Positions 28,061-37,166 of a stretch of DNA of 59,696 nt are shown here, in pieces. This stretch comes from Pseudorhodobacter antarcticus (GTDB taxonomy: Bacteria; Pseudomonadota; Alphaproteobacteria; Rhodobacterales; Rhodobacteraceae), in contig CAMAQR010000024.1 in assembly GCA_945860375.1 (NCBI GenBank), positions 1 through 59,696 of the forward strand, read 5' to 3'. The first letter of the stretch is position 1, and each line of letters starts with the position of its first letter. The notes beneath the pieces are model-generated. The model saw only the letters and a program-made list of their open reading frames with translations, was not told the DNA's origin and did no database searches. A program made the translations under genes and the position numbers.

Positions 28061-29818
28061 TCAGCGCCGGGGCAGGTATTTCTCCAGAACATCCAGCACC
28101 AGCGGCCATTCGGCAAAGAACAAAAGCTGCCCGGTGTTGGGCAAAAAGCTGATGTCCAGATGCGGATAGTCGCCGCGCAATTCCTCAATCGTCTGCACCG
28201 GCGTTTGCGGATCCTGATCGCCCTGCAACATCTGGACCGGCACCGTAACCGCGCGCAGAAGATGCGACCAATCCTTTTCAGACCCGATGCATTCGCGGGT
28301 AAACGCCTCATGTGCCAAGACTTTTGCACCCAGCGACACCTCGGACCCCGCCAGCAGTGCTTCACGGATTTCAGCGCGGCCAAAGGCCTCCAGATCGGCG
28401 GCGGACCCACCGTTCACCTGAGCAAAGAACTTCTCCTTGCCCAGCTTGCGCGCCAGCGAGAACCCGGCTTGCACCAGAAAGGGCAGGATCTTGGGCGCAT
28501 AGCGGGCGTTGGCCAGAATGAAGCGCTGCCATTTGTCCATCCGGTCATACTGCGCCGAAGTGCGCAGCGGCAGTTGCGCGGCACAACCCAGAATCGCTGT
28601 GACCAACCCCTGACGGAGCACTGAGATATTCAGCGCAAAGCGCAGATCTGCCCCCATCGCCAAAATGGCACAGCGGCGCACGCCCAGATGGTCCAGCACA
28701 GCCAGATAATCCTGCGTCACGCCCTGCAGATGATCGGCACTGCGGGCGAGCGGATCACTGCGACCGTAACCTGCACGCACCGGCACAATCACCCGGATAC
28801 CCCGCGCCCGCGCCGCACGTTCAGCCGTCGCGGGCCAACGGATAAAGCCGTAGTCCAGATGCATGAACAAACAGGGCGCCCCCGCGGGCAAGCCAAATTC
28901 GATCCACTCCAAGCGCCGCCCGTCGGGGCCTTTCATCTGCTGAAACGAAAGCTGTTCCAACGTGCCCTCGCGCGGCACCGGCCCGGCGTTTTCAGTTGGC
29001 ATCTGCGCCACATCCATCAGCCCCAGCACCACCCGCACCAGTTCGGACTGGCTGTGGGTTTCGCTCTTGGCCAAAATTGACCGCACCTGCGTGCGCACGG
29101 TTTCGGGCGACCGGCCCCGCGCCTCGGCGATGTCCTTGACCGGCAGGCCAAGGGTGATGCCGCGCACGATGTCAACTTCGGCAGCGGTCAGCCCGAAAGC
29201 CTCTTGCACCATCAGTTCAAACCCTTCGGGCCAGACCAATTCGGTGGACATGATCAGCGCAAGGGGCCGGGCGTTGTCGCTTTCAATCGACCCCACCCGC
29301 ACGATCACCGGGCTGTCCGTCACCTTTGACCGCAACCGCAACGTGACCACCCGCTCGGCCCGCCCGGTGGCCGCGCCGTGAATCACCCCGCGCAGCACCG
29401 CCACATCGTCGGGATCAAACGGCAAATCGGTCAGCAACGCCCCTTCTTTCAGACCAAAGGCAATCGCCGCCGGTCGGTTGAAGGCCGCAATTGCCGCGCT
29501 GCCATCGGCCAGAAACGCCGCTGATCGCGGGATATCCTCTAGCACCGAGCGATAAACATGGTCAGAACGTGTGGCTTCGAACCGATCCAGAAACACCGTC
29601 GCCCGGCGCAGATGCGTTTCTATTTCCTCATCGTCCATCTCAACCGCGGCTGCGACGAATTCCGAGCGTGTCGGCCCGACGCGGCCTTCCCAAACATCCA
29701 GCAGATCTTCCAGACGGATCGGGTCCAGCGCCACTTCGTACAAACGATCCACGATTTCGGCGCGGTGGTCGCGGCCGAGCGTGGCAGGGATTTCCAAAGC
29801 CGGCATGCGCTCTTTCAT
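28061..29818 (-). CDS. LuxR-type regulator fused to a catalytically dead alpha/beta-hydrolase fold
   Basis: A 585-residue three-part protein. Residues about 1-190 form an N-terminal sensor with a PAS-like second half (VYRSVLEDIPRSAAFLADG...). Residues 208-266 are a LuxR/GerE helix-turn-helix (FGLTAAEVDIVRGITLG, RSPETVRTQVRSILAK). Residues about 290-585 have an alpha/beta-hydrolase fold (VPVRAGYGRSDPL, LQGDQDPQTPVQ). The nucleophile elbow reads A387-M-G-A-D, with Gly389 in place of Ser. The catalytic-His position reads NTGQLLFF with Gln564; the Asp of GDQD is kept. The hydrolase half is therefore probably a ligand-binding receptor, not an enzyme. A start four codons later (29806), with AAGAG upstream, is also possible. 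A terminator follows. Confidence 0.85.
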   Translation of the reverse strand: MKERMPALEIPATLGRDHRAEIVDRLYEVALDPIRLEDLLDVWEGRVGPTRSEFVAAAVEMDDEEIETHLRRATVFLDRFEATRSDHVYRSVLEDIPRSAAFLADGSAAIAAFNRPAAIAFGLKEGALLTDLPFDPDDVAVLRGVIHGAATGRAERVVTLRLRSKVTDSPVIVRVGSIESDNARPLALIMSTELVWPEGFELMVQEAFGLTAAEVDIVRGITLGLPVKDIAEARGRSPETVRTQVRSILAKSETHSQSELVRVVLGLMDVAQMPTENAGPVPREGTLEQLSFQQMKGPDGRRLEWIEFGLPAGAPCLFMHLDYGFIRWPATAERAARARGIRVIVPVRAGYGRSDPLARSADHLQGVTQDYLAVLDHLGVRRCAILAMGADLRFALNISVLRQGLVTAILGCAAQLPLRTSAQYDRMDKWQRFILANARYAPKILPFLVQAGFSLARKLGKEKFFAQVNGGSAADLEAFGRAEIREALLAGSEVSLGAKVLAHEAFTRECIGSEKDWSHLLRAVTVPVQMLQGDQDPQTPVQTIEELRGDYPHLDISFLPNTGQLLFFAEWPLVLDVLEKYLPRR

Positions 29819-29998
29819 CTGGCATCAAAGTTGGCGAAAGCCATGAAATGCGGCAAGAGATTTCGACCAGTCACCCAAAAAATGCCAAATCTGCGCCCCA
29901 TATTTTGGCGCAATGCTGGCCCGGCGCGCATCGCGCCCCTTCCACCGCCATCGCGCAAGGCCTAAAGTCGGGCAAATTGCATGGCAAAGGGCCCCCCC

Positions 29999-30658
29999 AT
30001 GATCACCCTCTATGGCGTTTACCGATCCCGCGCATCGCGACCCTTGTGGCTGTTGGCGGAACTGGGCCTGCCTTTCAGCCATGTGCCGGTCATTCAGGCC
30101 TACCGCCTGCCCGATGCCAAGGCCGCAGAAGCGCCGCTGAACACCACTTCGGCGGCGTTTCTGGCGGTCAATCCGCAGGGACAGATCCCGGCCTATCAAG
30201 AGGGCGATCTGGTGCTGACCGAAAGTCTGGCCATCACGCTTCACATCGCACGCAAGCATGGCGGCGCATTGGGGCCGCAAAGTGACGCCGAATCCGCGTT
30301 GATGGAGCAATGGTCGCTGTTTGCAGCCACGGCGATTGAAACCCCGGCGCTGGAGATCTTGTACATCCAAGGCGACGGCGGCGATAAAACCGTCGAAGGG
30401 CAGGCGGCGATTGCGGTGAATGCCGAAAAGCTGCGCCGCCCCTTGGCGCGGTTGCAGGCGCATCTGGCGGGGCAGGATTGGCTGGTGGCCGGGCGGTTCA
30501 CGGTGGCCGACATCAACGTTTCGGAATGCGCACGCTATGCGCAGGGCCATCCCAGCCTGTTGGGCGAATTCCCCGCCGTCAAGGCTTGGCTGGAGCGGTG
30601 CCAGTCACGACCCGCGTTTCAATCCATGTGGGCAGGACGGATCGCGGAACCGGCGTGA
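29999..30658 (+). CDS. glutathione S-transferase family protein
   Basis: A 219-residue cytosolic GST-fold protein. The N-terminal thioredoxin-like domain (MITLYGVYRSRASRPLWLL, residues 1-80) includes the cis-Pro and SNAIL/TRAIL-like motif as GQIPAYQEGDLVLTESLAI. The C-terminal helical domain has the capping motif FTVADINVSE. The substrate is unknown. The start at 29999 gives the canonical beta-1 strand at once; an in-frame ATG six codons upstream (29981) is an alternative. It is divergent from the LuxR/hydrolase gene with 180 bases between, which must hold both promoters. Confidence 0.88.
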   Translation: MITLYGVYRSRASRPLWLLAELGLPFSHVPVIQAYRLPDAKAAEAPLNTTSAAFLAVNPQGQIPAYQEGDLVLTESLAITLHIARKHGGALGPQSDAESALMEQWSLFAATAIETPALEILYIQGDGGDKTVEGQAAIAVNAEKLRRPLARLQAHLAGQDWLVAGRFTVADINVSECARYAQGHPSLLGEFPAVKAWLERCQSRPAFQSMWAGRIAEPA

Positions 30659-30661
30659 GGC

Positions 30662-30679
30662 AGGGGGCACCGGCCCCCT
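30662..30679. terminator. hairpin between convergent GST and epimerase genes
   Basis: AGGGGGC (30662-30668) and GCCCCCT (30673-30679) form a 7-bp GC stem with a 4-base loop just after the GST stop, in the 63-base convergent gap. It can serve as a terminator, though no long U-run follows. Confidence 0.4.
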
Positions 30680-30721
30680 TCCTGCGCTCATCCACGGGGT
30701 ATCTGGGCAGGCAAGACGATC

Positions 30722-31618
30722 TTAGGCGGTTGGATCATCGACATAGTTGCGCCAATTGTGTTGTTCCTCAAAGCCCAGCACGGACTTGATCTTGCGGTTC
30801 GACAACAGGCTTTCGTGGCTGCCAAGCGGACGTGACAACGGCACTTTCGGGAAGAACCGCGCCAGCAGTTCTTGATTGCTTTGGCAAACCGAATTGGTGT
30901 CGTTGCAGGCGTTGAACACCTGCCAGCCCAAGCCATCCTTTTTCAGCGCCAGATCGACAATCTGCCCCAGATCGCGGGCGTCAATATAGCTGAAGGTGAT
31001 GCGGCGGCGTTGACCGGGGTTCACGAAGAAATCCGGAAACTTTTCGGCATATTCATGCGGTTCGATCACATTGCCGATCCGCAGCGCATAGATGTCAAAG
31101 CCCGACCGCCGCTGAAAGCTGCGCGCCGTGGCCTCGTTCACCTTTTTCGACATGCCATAGCTGTCCATCGGGTCGATGTCGTAATCTTCCTCCAGCGGCA
31201 GCACCTTGGGGTCCACCACGCCGTTGGAAAAACACACGCCATAGGTGGTTTCAGAACTGGCGATGATGATCTTTGTGATCCCCAGTTTCACCGCCGCCTC
31301 GATGACGTTGTAGGTGCCCATCACATTCACACGGTACGTCTCAGAGTCGGGGCGCATCAACAGCGCCGGGATGGCCGCGAAATGCACCACCGCATCGAAT
31401 TTCGGCGCGGCCCCTGCCTCCATCTCGTCCATATCGACATGGGTCGAAAGCGCGTTGAACATCTGCGCGCCGTCGGTGATATCCGCCAGCAGATCGGCCA
31501 CACCCGGATGCCGCAGCGGCACCTGATCGACGTTCAGCACCTTGTGGCCTTGCGCCGCCAGATAGGCCACCACATGCCGCCCCGCCTTGCCCGATCCGCC
31601 CGTGAACAAAATGCGCAT
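30722..31618 (-). CDS. NAD-dependent epimerase/dehydratase (extended SDR)
   Basis: A 298-residue extended short-chain dehydrogenase. The Rossmann motif GGSGKAG is at residues 7-13, the active-site Tyr/Lys as YGMSK (Y154, K158), and the upstream Ser/Thr in IIASSETTYG. These indicate a nucleotide-sugar or related substrate, but none can be named. The start MRILFTGGSG was chosen over an upstream in-frame ATG five codons earlier, because the Rossmann strand then begins at residue 2. No sugar-biosynthesis neighbours are present; it is divergent from the Phd/Doc module. Confidence 0.88.
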   Translation of the reverse strand: MRILFTGGSGKAGRHVVAYLAAQGHKVLNVDQVPLRHPGVADLLADITDGAQMFNALSTHVDMDEMEAGAAPKFDAVVHFAAIPALLMRPDSETYRVNVMGTYNVIEAAVKLGITKIIIASSETTYGVCFSNGVVDPKVLPLEEDYDIDPMDSYGMSKKVNEATARSFQRRSGFDIYALRIGNVIEPHEYAEKFPDFFVNPGQRRRITFSYIDARDLGQIVDLALKKDGLGWQVFNACNDTNSVCQSNQELLARFFPKVPLSRPLGSHESLLSNRKIKSVLGFEEQHNWRNYVDDPTA

Positions 31619-31649
31619 AACAGCTTCCTTCAAATTATGGGTATTTCAG

Positions 31650-31667
31650 TGTATATTGCATCGTACA
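31650..31667 (+). promoter_or_regulatory. candidate operator/promoter of the Phd-Doc module
   Basis: TGTA (31650-31653) and TACA (31664-31667) form short inverted arms around an AT-rich core (TATATTGCATCG) directly upstream of a strong AGGGAG ribosome binding site at 31671. Phd-type antitoxins autoregulate through inverted repeats at this position. No binding is shown by sequence alone. Confidence 0.3.
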
Positions 31668-31707
31668 TAAAGGGAGAACGCCATGACCCACCCCGCAGAT
31701 CTGCACC

Positions 31708-31923
31708 ATGACCGAATTGCGCGAGCCGCAAAAGGTGTTTGACCGCGCCAACGGTCAGCCGATTGCGATCCTGAAGCATTCAGCACTGGTGGGGTATTAT
31801 GTGCCGGCTGAGGCGGTTGGCAAGGCGGACACCCGCGAAGCCACACTGGAAGAGATGATGGACAGCCTGAAGCGTCGCCGCGCCATAAACCAGCCAATCC
31901 TTGATCACCTCAAAGACAATTGA
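31708..31923 (+). CDS. Phd/YefM-family antitoxin (apparent N-terminal frameshift)
   Basis: A 71-residue antitoxin. The Phd-type DNA-binding fold is recognisable in TELREPQKVFDRANGQPIAI and KHSALVGYYVPAEAV, with a charged, toxin-binding C-terminal tail (EEMMDSLKRRRAINQP). The ATG at 31708 has no good ribosome binding site and lacks the first beta strand. An ATG at 31683, in a different frame, has a strong AGGGAG site; removing one base near 31706 would give MTHPADLHMTELREPQ in a single frame. Either the gene carries a +1 frameshift or initiation at 31708 is coupled to the 19-codon upstream frame. It overlaps doc by TTGA. Confidence 0.75.
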   Translation: MTELREPQKVFDRANGQPIAILKHSALVGYYVPAEAVGKADTREATLEEMMDSLKRRRAINQPILDHLKDN

Positions 31924-32294
31924 CCTATCATTTGCTGACCCCGGATTTGGCGGACGCCATCCACGACGCGGTTTTGAACCCCGGCGAACTCTCAGCCCGT
32001 GCGATGAACAAATCGCTGGAAAGAGCTTTGGGGCGCGTCGAAAACCGGCGGGTCTACGGCATGATCAACGACGCCTTTGAACTGGCCGCTGCCTATGCGG
32101 TAGCCATCGCGCAGGGCCGTTGCTTCAACCATGCCAACAAGCGCGCCGCGCACCAAAGCATGGACGTTTGCCTTGACCTGAACGGCGTCCAGATCATGTG
32201 GACCGCCACCGAAATCGGCCCCGTCATCATCCGCGCCGCCCAAGGTCTGCTGGACGCAGGCGAGTTGGCGCATTGGCTGCGCCAGCGGGGATAG
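31920..32294 (+). CDS. doc: Doc-type toxin with degenerate Fic motif
   Basis: A 124-residue Fic/Doc-family protein starting at a TTG that overlaps the antitoxin stop. Active Doc toxins phosphorylate EF-Tu using the motif H-x-F-x-D-x-N-K-R. Here the region reads GRCFNHANKRAAHQSM (residues 66-81): the catalytic His is Arg67 and the metal/phosphate-binding Asp is His71, while F69, N73, K74 and R75 remain. Flanking helices (ENRRVYGMINDAFELAAAYA and MDVCLDLNG) match the family, as does the length (P1 Doc is 126). The toxin is probably inactive, or has altered chemistry. Confidence 0.8.
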   Translation: MTYHLLTPDLADAIHDAVLNPGELSARAMNKSLERALGRVENRRVYGMINDAFELAAAYAVAIAQGRCFNHANKRAAHQSMDVCLDLNGVQIMWTATEIGPVIIRAAQGLLDAGELAHWLRQRG

Positions 32295-32371
32295 CCCCCA
32301 CATCTTGCGCCCCTCCCCCACGATCTGATCTAATGTCAGATCAAAGCCGCATAATAAGAATCGAGCATCCC

Positions 32372-34327
32372 ATGGCGAACGACCTGCTTTCGGGCAATGA
32401 CCAGACCTATGACGCCAGCAGCATCGAGGTGCTGGAACCGTTGGAGGCCGTCCGCCTGCGCCCCGGCATGTACATCGGCGGCATTGACGAGCGCGCCTAT
32501 CACCACTTGGCCGCCGAGATCATCGACAACTCGATGGACGAGGCGGTGGCGGGGCATGCCAACCGGATTGAGGTCGAACTGCACGCCGACGGGTCCTTGA
32601 CCGTGCGCGACAACGGGCGCGGCATTCCGGTCGATCCGCACCCGAAATTCCCCGACAAGTCCGCGCTGGAAGTGATCCTGTGCACCTTGCATTCGGGGGG
32701 GAAATTCAACGGCAAGGCCTATGAGACGTCGGGCGGCTTGCATGGCGTCGGCTCATCGGTGGTCAACGCGCTGTCGGACCATCTTTACGTCGAGGTCGCC
32801 CGCAACAAGGAACTCTACGCGCAAAGCTTTTCGCGTGGCAAACCGATGGGGCCAATTGCTAAAATCGGCGCGGCCCCCAATCGGCGCGGCACCTCAGTGA
32901 CCTTCCACCCGGATGCGCAGATTTTTGGCAGCCACCAATTCCGCCCGTCGCGGTTGCTGCGGATGGTGCGATCGAAAGCCTATCTGTTTTCGGGCGTCGA
33001 AATCCGCTGGAAATCGGCAATTGCCGACGGCGACATGCCGCTCGAGGCGACGTTCCACTTTCCGGGCGGCTTGGCCGACTATCTTTCGGACACGCTGGAA
33101 AAAACAACCACCTACGCTGACCGGCCCTTTGCTGGGAAAGTGTCTTTTCAGGAAAAGTTTCAGGTTCCGGGATCGGTGGAATGGGCGATCAACTGGTCGC
33201 CAGTGCGCGACGGGTTTTTGCAATCCTATTGCAACACGGTGCCCACGCCCGAAGGCGGCACCCATGAATTCGGATTCTGGTCCGCCATCTTGAAAGGCAT
33301 CCGCGCCTATGGCGAATTGACCAAGAACCGCAAAGCCGAATTGATCACCCGTGACGATATGCTGACCGGGGGCTGCGCTTTGATATCGGTGTTCATCCGG
33401 GAACCGCAGTTCGTTGGCCAAACAAAGGACCGTCTGGCAACTGAAGAAGCCACCCGCTATGTTGAAAACGCCGTGCGCGACCATTTTGACAACTGGTTGG
33501 TGTCGGACTCCAAATCGGCGGGCGCGATCCTTGATTTTCTGGTGCTGCGGGCCGAGGAACGGCTGAAACGCCGGCAGGAAAAGGAAACCCAGCGCAAGAC
33601 GGCGACGAAAAAGCTGCGCTTGCCGGGAAAATTGACGGATTGCTCCTCCAAGACTCGGGATAACACCGAACTGTTCATCGTCGAGGGGGATTCGGCGGGC
33701 GGATCGGCCAAAGGCGCGCGGGACCGCGAAACGCAGGCGATCATGCCGCTCAAGGGCAAAATCCTGAACGTGCTGGGTGCTGCCTCGGGCAAGTTGAACG
33801 ACAACTCCGAAATCCGCGATATATGTGAGGCTTTGGGCGTGCAGATGGGCACGCGGTTCAAGGTTGATGATCTGCGCTATGATAAAATTGTTATCATGAC
33901 CGACGCCGACGTTGATGGTGCGCATATTGCCAGCCTGCTGATGACGTTTTTCTTCACCCAGATGCGGCCCTTGATCGACAAAGGGCATTTGTATCTGGCC
34001 TGCCCGCCCCTGTACCGCCTGACCCAAGGCGCGCGCCGGCTTTACGTGGCCGATGACGCCGAGAAGGAAATCTGGCTGGCCAAGGGCTTGGGCGGCAAGG
34101 GTAAAATCGACGTGCAGCGGTTCAAGGGCTTGGGCGAAATGGACGCCAAAGACCTTAAAGACACCACGATGAACCCTTTGACCCGCAAGCTGATCCGGGT
34201 GACGATTGACGAGGATGCACCGGGCGAAACCGGCGATCTGGTGGAGCGGTTGATGGGGAAAAAACCGGAACTGCGGTTCCAGTATATTCAGGAAAACGCG
34301 CGGTTTGTGGAGGAGCTTGATGTTTGA
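32372..34327 (+). CDS. parE: DNA topoisomerase IV subunit B
   Basis: A 651-residue ATPase subunit of topoisomerase IV, which decatenates daughter chromosomes. The N-terminal GHKL ATPase has EIIDNSMDEAVAG, VRDNGRGIPVDPHP and GGLHGVGSSVVNALS. The transducer domain follows. The C-terminal Toprim domain has IVEGDSAGGSAKGARDRE, LPLKGK-like IMPLKGKILNV and the metal site IMTDADVDGAHI. The start MANDLLSGNDQTYDAS was taken at the ATG 32372; it aligns with alphaproteobacterial ParE. It is monocistronic after the doc gene. Confidence 0.95.
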   Translation: MANDLLSGNDQTYDASSIEVLEPLEAVRLRPGMYIGGIDERAYHHLAAEIIDNSMDEAVAGHANRIEVELHADGSLTVRDNGRGIPVDPHPKFPDKSALEVILCTLHSGGKFNGKAYETSGGLHGVGSSVVNALSDHLYVEVARNKELYAQSFSRGKPMGPIAKIGAAPNRRGTSVTFHPDAQIFGSHQFRPSRLLRMVRSKAYLFSGVEIRWKSAIADGDMPLEATFHFPGGLADYLSDTLEKTTTYADRPFAGKVSFQEKFQVPGSVEWAINWSPVRDGFLQSYCNTVPTPEGGTHEFGFWSAILKGIRAYGELTKNRKAELITRDDMLTGGCALISVFIREPQFVGQTKDRLATEEATRYVENAVRDHFDNWLVSDSKSAGAILDFLVLRAEERLKRRQEKETQRKTATKKLRLPGKLTDCSSKTRDNTELFIVEGDSAGGSAKGARDRETQAIMPLKGKILNVLGAASGKLNDNSEIRDICEALGVQMGTRFKVDDLRYDKIVIMTDADVDGAHIASLLMTFFFTQMRPLIDKGHLYLACPPLYRLTQGARRLYVADDAEKEIWLAKGLGGKGKIDVQRFKGLGEMDAKDLKDTTMNPLTRKLIRVTIDEDAPGETGDLVERLMGKKPELRFQYIQENARFVEELDV

Positions 34328-34627
34328 GGGTCATGCTGACACACAAGCTTCAGGCATGTTTGAATTCATCAAGCTGACCATTTCCTTCGGCTTTTCTTGA
34401 GTGGGAAGCTTTGGTGCTTCTGTCTATTCATGGCCTTCGTGACTTTTCTGTTCTGTGCTTCACGCAGGAAACGTCCTGTATTCGCCTTAGAGAAAGCCTG
34501 AAAAGCCTGCCGTTTTTGGCATGCTGTGGTGGATTTTGGCAGGCCCACTCTGGGAAAGGGATGCCGCCGGGCGGTTACATCATCAGAGCCACCTCAGTGA
34601 CAAAGCACCATGCGCCAGAACGCCAGT
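34328..34627. other. gene-free stretch
   Basis: No supportable gene is seen between parE and the agmatinase remnant. A plus-strand frame at 34411-34641 lacks codon bias and homology. Confidence 0.5.
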
Positions 34628-34951
34628 TTAGCAATCGGTGACACTATCGACAGGTTTTTTCCGATCCAACGTGTTGATCGGCGCATCCACAGTATCAGCG
34701 ACTTGAGGATGGTCAAACGGGACCGCATCGGTCGCCGTGTCATATGGGCGCAGCATGCGGCTTTCACCCCGAATTTGCCGGGGGCCGAAGTGGGTGCCCG
34801 AACGGTTTGAGGTGCCAATAGTCATCAGAATGCCGATGAAATCGGTGTTCAGCCCGGCCGGGGTATCTGGCATGGGCAGGCGCGTCATGGTGGCCGGGCC
34901 GCCAAACCGCACCATTTCCTTGCCGCCAAGCGGTTGATAAAATTTGGACAT
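34628..34951 (-). pseudogene. agmatinase remnant (N-terminal part)
   Basis: About 100 codons on the minus strand retain the N-terminus of an agmatinase/ureohydrolase: KFYQPLGGKEMVRFGGPATM, then GLNTDFIGI and the strongly conserved IGTSNRSGTHFGPRQIRGES. After VADTVDAPINT the similarity fades and the frame stops at 34628. The metal-binding His and Asp clusters of the roughly 320-residue enzyme are missing. It is a truncated relic of an arginine/agmatine-to-putrescine gene. Divergent from tmm with 225 bases between the starts. Confidence 0.8.
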
Positions 34952-35095
34952 TTACAAAGAATCTCCAGAAATTCCACGCCTGCAAAGCGCTGGGCCGCAC
35001 TGGGGGGGGAAAGGGCTTTGCTGGTAGTTTTCGCCACTTTTCCGGGCAGTGCGCAAGATTCATCGTTCTCGGCTTTTTCCCAACAGGAAAATAAT

Positions 35096-35124
35096 TTGAC
35101 AGTACGCTGCGAGTTTCGCTAGCC
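35096..35124 (+). promoter_or_regulatory. candidate promoter of tmm
   Basis: TTGACA at 35096-35101 is followed after 17 bases by CTAGCC (35119-35124), a weak -10. It lies 52-81 bases upstream of the tmm ATG. A GGAGG ribosome binding site is present 5-10 bases before the start. Confidence 0.4.
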
Positions 35125-35176
35125 TGTTTTCCAACGGAATGCGGCCCGAAGCGGGTGCAAAAACTCGGAGGAAAAC

Positions 35177-36520
35177 ATGGGTAAACGTGTGGCAGTGATC
35201 GGCGCGGGGCCGTCTGGTTTGGCGCAACTGCGGGCTTTTCAATCTGCCCAGATGAAAGGTGCTGAAATTCCCGAGGTGGTCTGTTTTGAGAAGCAATCCA
35301 ATTGGGGTGGGCTTTGGAACTACACGTGGCGCACGGGATTGGATGAGAACGGTGAGCCTGTTCACAGTTCGATGTATCGCTATCTGTGGTCGAATGGACC
35401 GAAGGAAGGTCTTGAATTTGCAGACTATTCCTTTGAAGAGCATTTTGGCAAGCAAATCGCTTCTTACCCGCCCCGCGCTGTGTTGTTCGATTACATTCAA
35501 GGTCGGGTGACCAAAGCAGGCGTCCGTGATTGGATTCGATTTTCGACCACCGTGCGATTGGTGAAATACAATGAGGCCAAGGGGACTTTCACTGTCACGG
35601 CGCATGACTTGAAAACCGACCGGATGTATGAGGAGGAATTTGACAACGTGGTTGTCGCCTCGGGGCATTTCTCGACACCGAATGTGCCGGAATATCCGGG
35701 GTTTGACAAATTTGGCGGACGGGTGCTGCACGCACATGATTTCCGCGATGCGATGGAATTCAACGGCAAGGATATCTTGTTGCTCGGGTCCAGCTACTCG
35801 GCCGAGGATATCGGCTCACAATGCTGGAAATACGGCGCAAAGTCGATCACCGTGGCGTATCGGAACGCGCCTTTGGGCTTTGATTGGCCCGAGAATTTTG
35901 TCGAGGTTCCAGCGCTGGAGCGGGTGGATGAGACCACCGCTTATTTCAAGGACGGCACCAGCAAACGAGTCGATGCGATCATTCTTTGCACCGGGTATAA
36001 ACACCACTTCCCGTTCCTACCCGACGATCTTCGGCTGAAAACTGCCAACCGGTTGGCGACGGCGGATCTTTACAAGGGGGTGGCTTGGGTCAACAATCCC
36101 AAGCTGTTCTTTGTGGGCATGCAAGATCAGTGGTTCACTTTCAACATGTTCGACGCTCAGGCCTGGTGGGTGCGCGATGTGGTGTTGGGGCGGATTGCGG
36201 TTCCAGACGACAAAGCGGTGTTGTTGGCAGATGTGGCAGCGCGGGTCGCGGGCGAAGACGCGGGCACGGACGCGCATGATGCGATCCAATATCAGGGCGA
36301 TTATGTAAAGGAATTGATCGCCGAGACTGACTATCCCAGCTTTGACGTCGATGGAGCCTGCGAAGCGTTCTTTGCGTGGAAGGATCACAAGAAGGAAGGG
36401 ATCATGACTTTCCGCGACCGTGCATATCGGTCGGTGATCACGGGGACGATGGCGCCAGTGCACCACACGCCTTGGAAGGATGCGTTGGATGACAGTTTGG
36501 AAGTTTACCTGCGCAACTGA
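35177..36520 (+). CDS. tmm: trimethylamine monooxygenase (FMO family)
   Basis: A 447-residue flavin monooxygenase that oxidises trimethylamine to trimethylamine N-oxide with NADPH and O2. The FAD motif GAGPSG is at residues 9-14 and is followed by [17 protein letters not shown]. The FMO-identifying region reads [10 protein letters not shown], the NADPH-binding segment [17 protein letters not shown], and [19 protein letters not shown] is conserved. Near-identity of long stretches to marine roseobacter Tmm, as I remember them, makes the assignment firm. No trimethylamine N-oxide demethylase or transporter lies next to it. A strong terminator follows. Confidence 0.94.
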   Translation: MGKRVAVIGAGPSGLAQLRAFQSAQMKGAEIPEVVCFEKQSNWGGLWNYTWRTGLDENGEPVHSSMYRYLWSNGPKEGLEFADYSFEEHFGKQIASYPPRAVLFDYIQGRVTKAGVRDWIRFSTTVRLVKYNEAKGTFTVTAHDLKTDRMYEEEFDNVVVASGHFSTPNVPEYPGFDKFGGRVLHAHDFRDAMEFNGKDILLLGSSYSAEDIGSQCWKYGAKSITVAYRNAPLGFDWPENFVEVPALERVDETTAYFKDGTSKRVDAIILCTGYKHHFPFLPDDLRLKTANRLATADLYKGVAWVNNPKLFFVGMQDQWFTFNMFDAQAWWVRDVVLGRIAVPDDKAVLLADVAARVAGEDAGTDAHDAIQYQGDYVKELIAETDYPSFDVDGACEAFFAWKDHKKEGIMTFRDRAYRSVITGTMAPVHHTPWKDALDDSLEVYLRN

Positions 36521-36530
36521 GTTTTGAAAG

Positions 36531-36557
36531 GGCCCCGGAATTTCCGGGGCCTTTTTT
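36531..36557 (+). terminator. Rho-independent terminator of tmm
   Basis: GGCCCCGGAA and TTTCCGGGGCC form a long GC stem directly followed by TTTTTT, 10 bases after the tmm stop. It is one of the clearest terminators in the window. Confidence 0.9.
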
Positions 36558-36559
36558 CC

Positions 36560-37110
36560 ATGCGGGAACGCAGGGATTATAATATATGAATCAATGGCTT
36601 GGAATGGGCTTGTTCAGAAATGATGACCAACCCGAGCCCATGATCAGCCGCTGCATGTCACATCCCGAAAGGTGATATCGGAACCACTCCGGCTTCAGTT
36701 TGTGCCAGTCCTTCGCCGCCTGTAAGGGCGCCTTGCGGCTCAAGGCGGACTGCGGCAACGGCTGCTTTTAGATCAGAACCAATCGGTGCAGCGTCTGACC
36801 ACGGCTTTGGCCGGATGCCAGCTTTTCACGTGCCGTGGGCCGGTGTGGAGATGCCCGGATCAGGTCCAGATCACCTATGGCGCGCGCAGGCTGACGCTTT
36901 GGCTTCCCCTGGTATTCCTGATGCCGATCTGGTCGGTCATTTGCCGATGCGGGTCATTGCCTTTTGCATCGTAGCACCCCGGGCCGTTGTCGCAGCGATC
37001 CCCAGGGCGGGCAAAACCGCGCTGGTGACTTCGGGCGTGACACCGTGCCGATCGCCAGCCTTACCCCACAGGGGCCTGCACAGTCATGATGCCGGGGCGG
37101 GTCAACACAC
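36560..37110. other. gene-free stretch
   Basis: About 550 bases without a supportable gene. A plus-strand frame at 36815-37174 has no start signal and no recognisable domain. The composition suggests decayed sequence. Confidence 0.5.
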
Positions 37111-37117
37111 ATGCAAA

Positions 37118-37145
37118 CGCCCTCCGGCAACAAAGCCGGAGGGCG
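37118..37145 (-). terminator. Rho-independent terminator of the phytase/esterase-like gene
   Basis: A perfect 11-bp inverted repeat (CGCCCTCCGGC / GCCGGAGGGCG) with a 6-base loop lies 22 bases after the minus-strand stop at 37167 and is followed on that strand by TTTGCATG. The U-run is short. Confidence 0.65.
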
Positions 37146-37166
37146 CCTGTGCGTTATTCAATCGGT

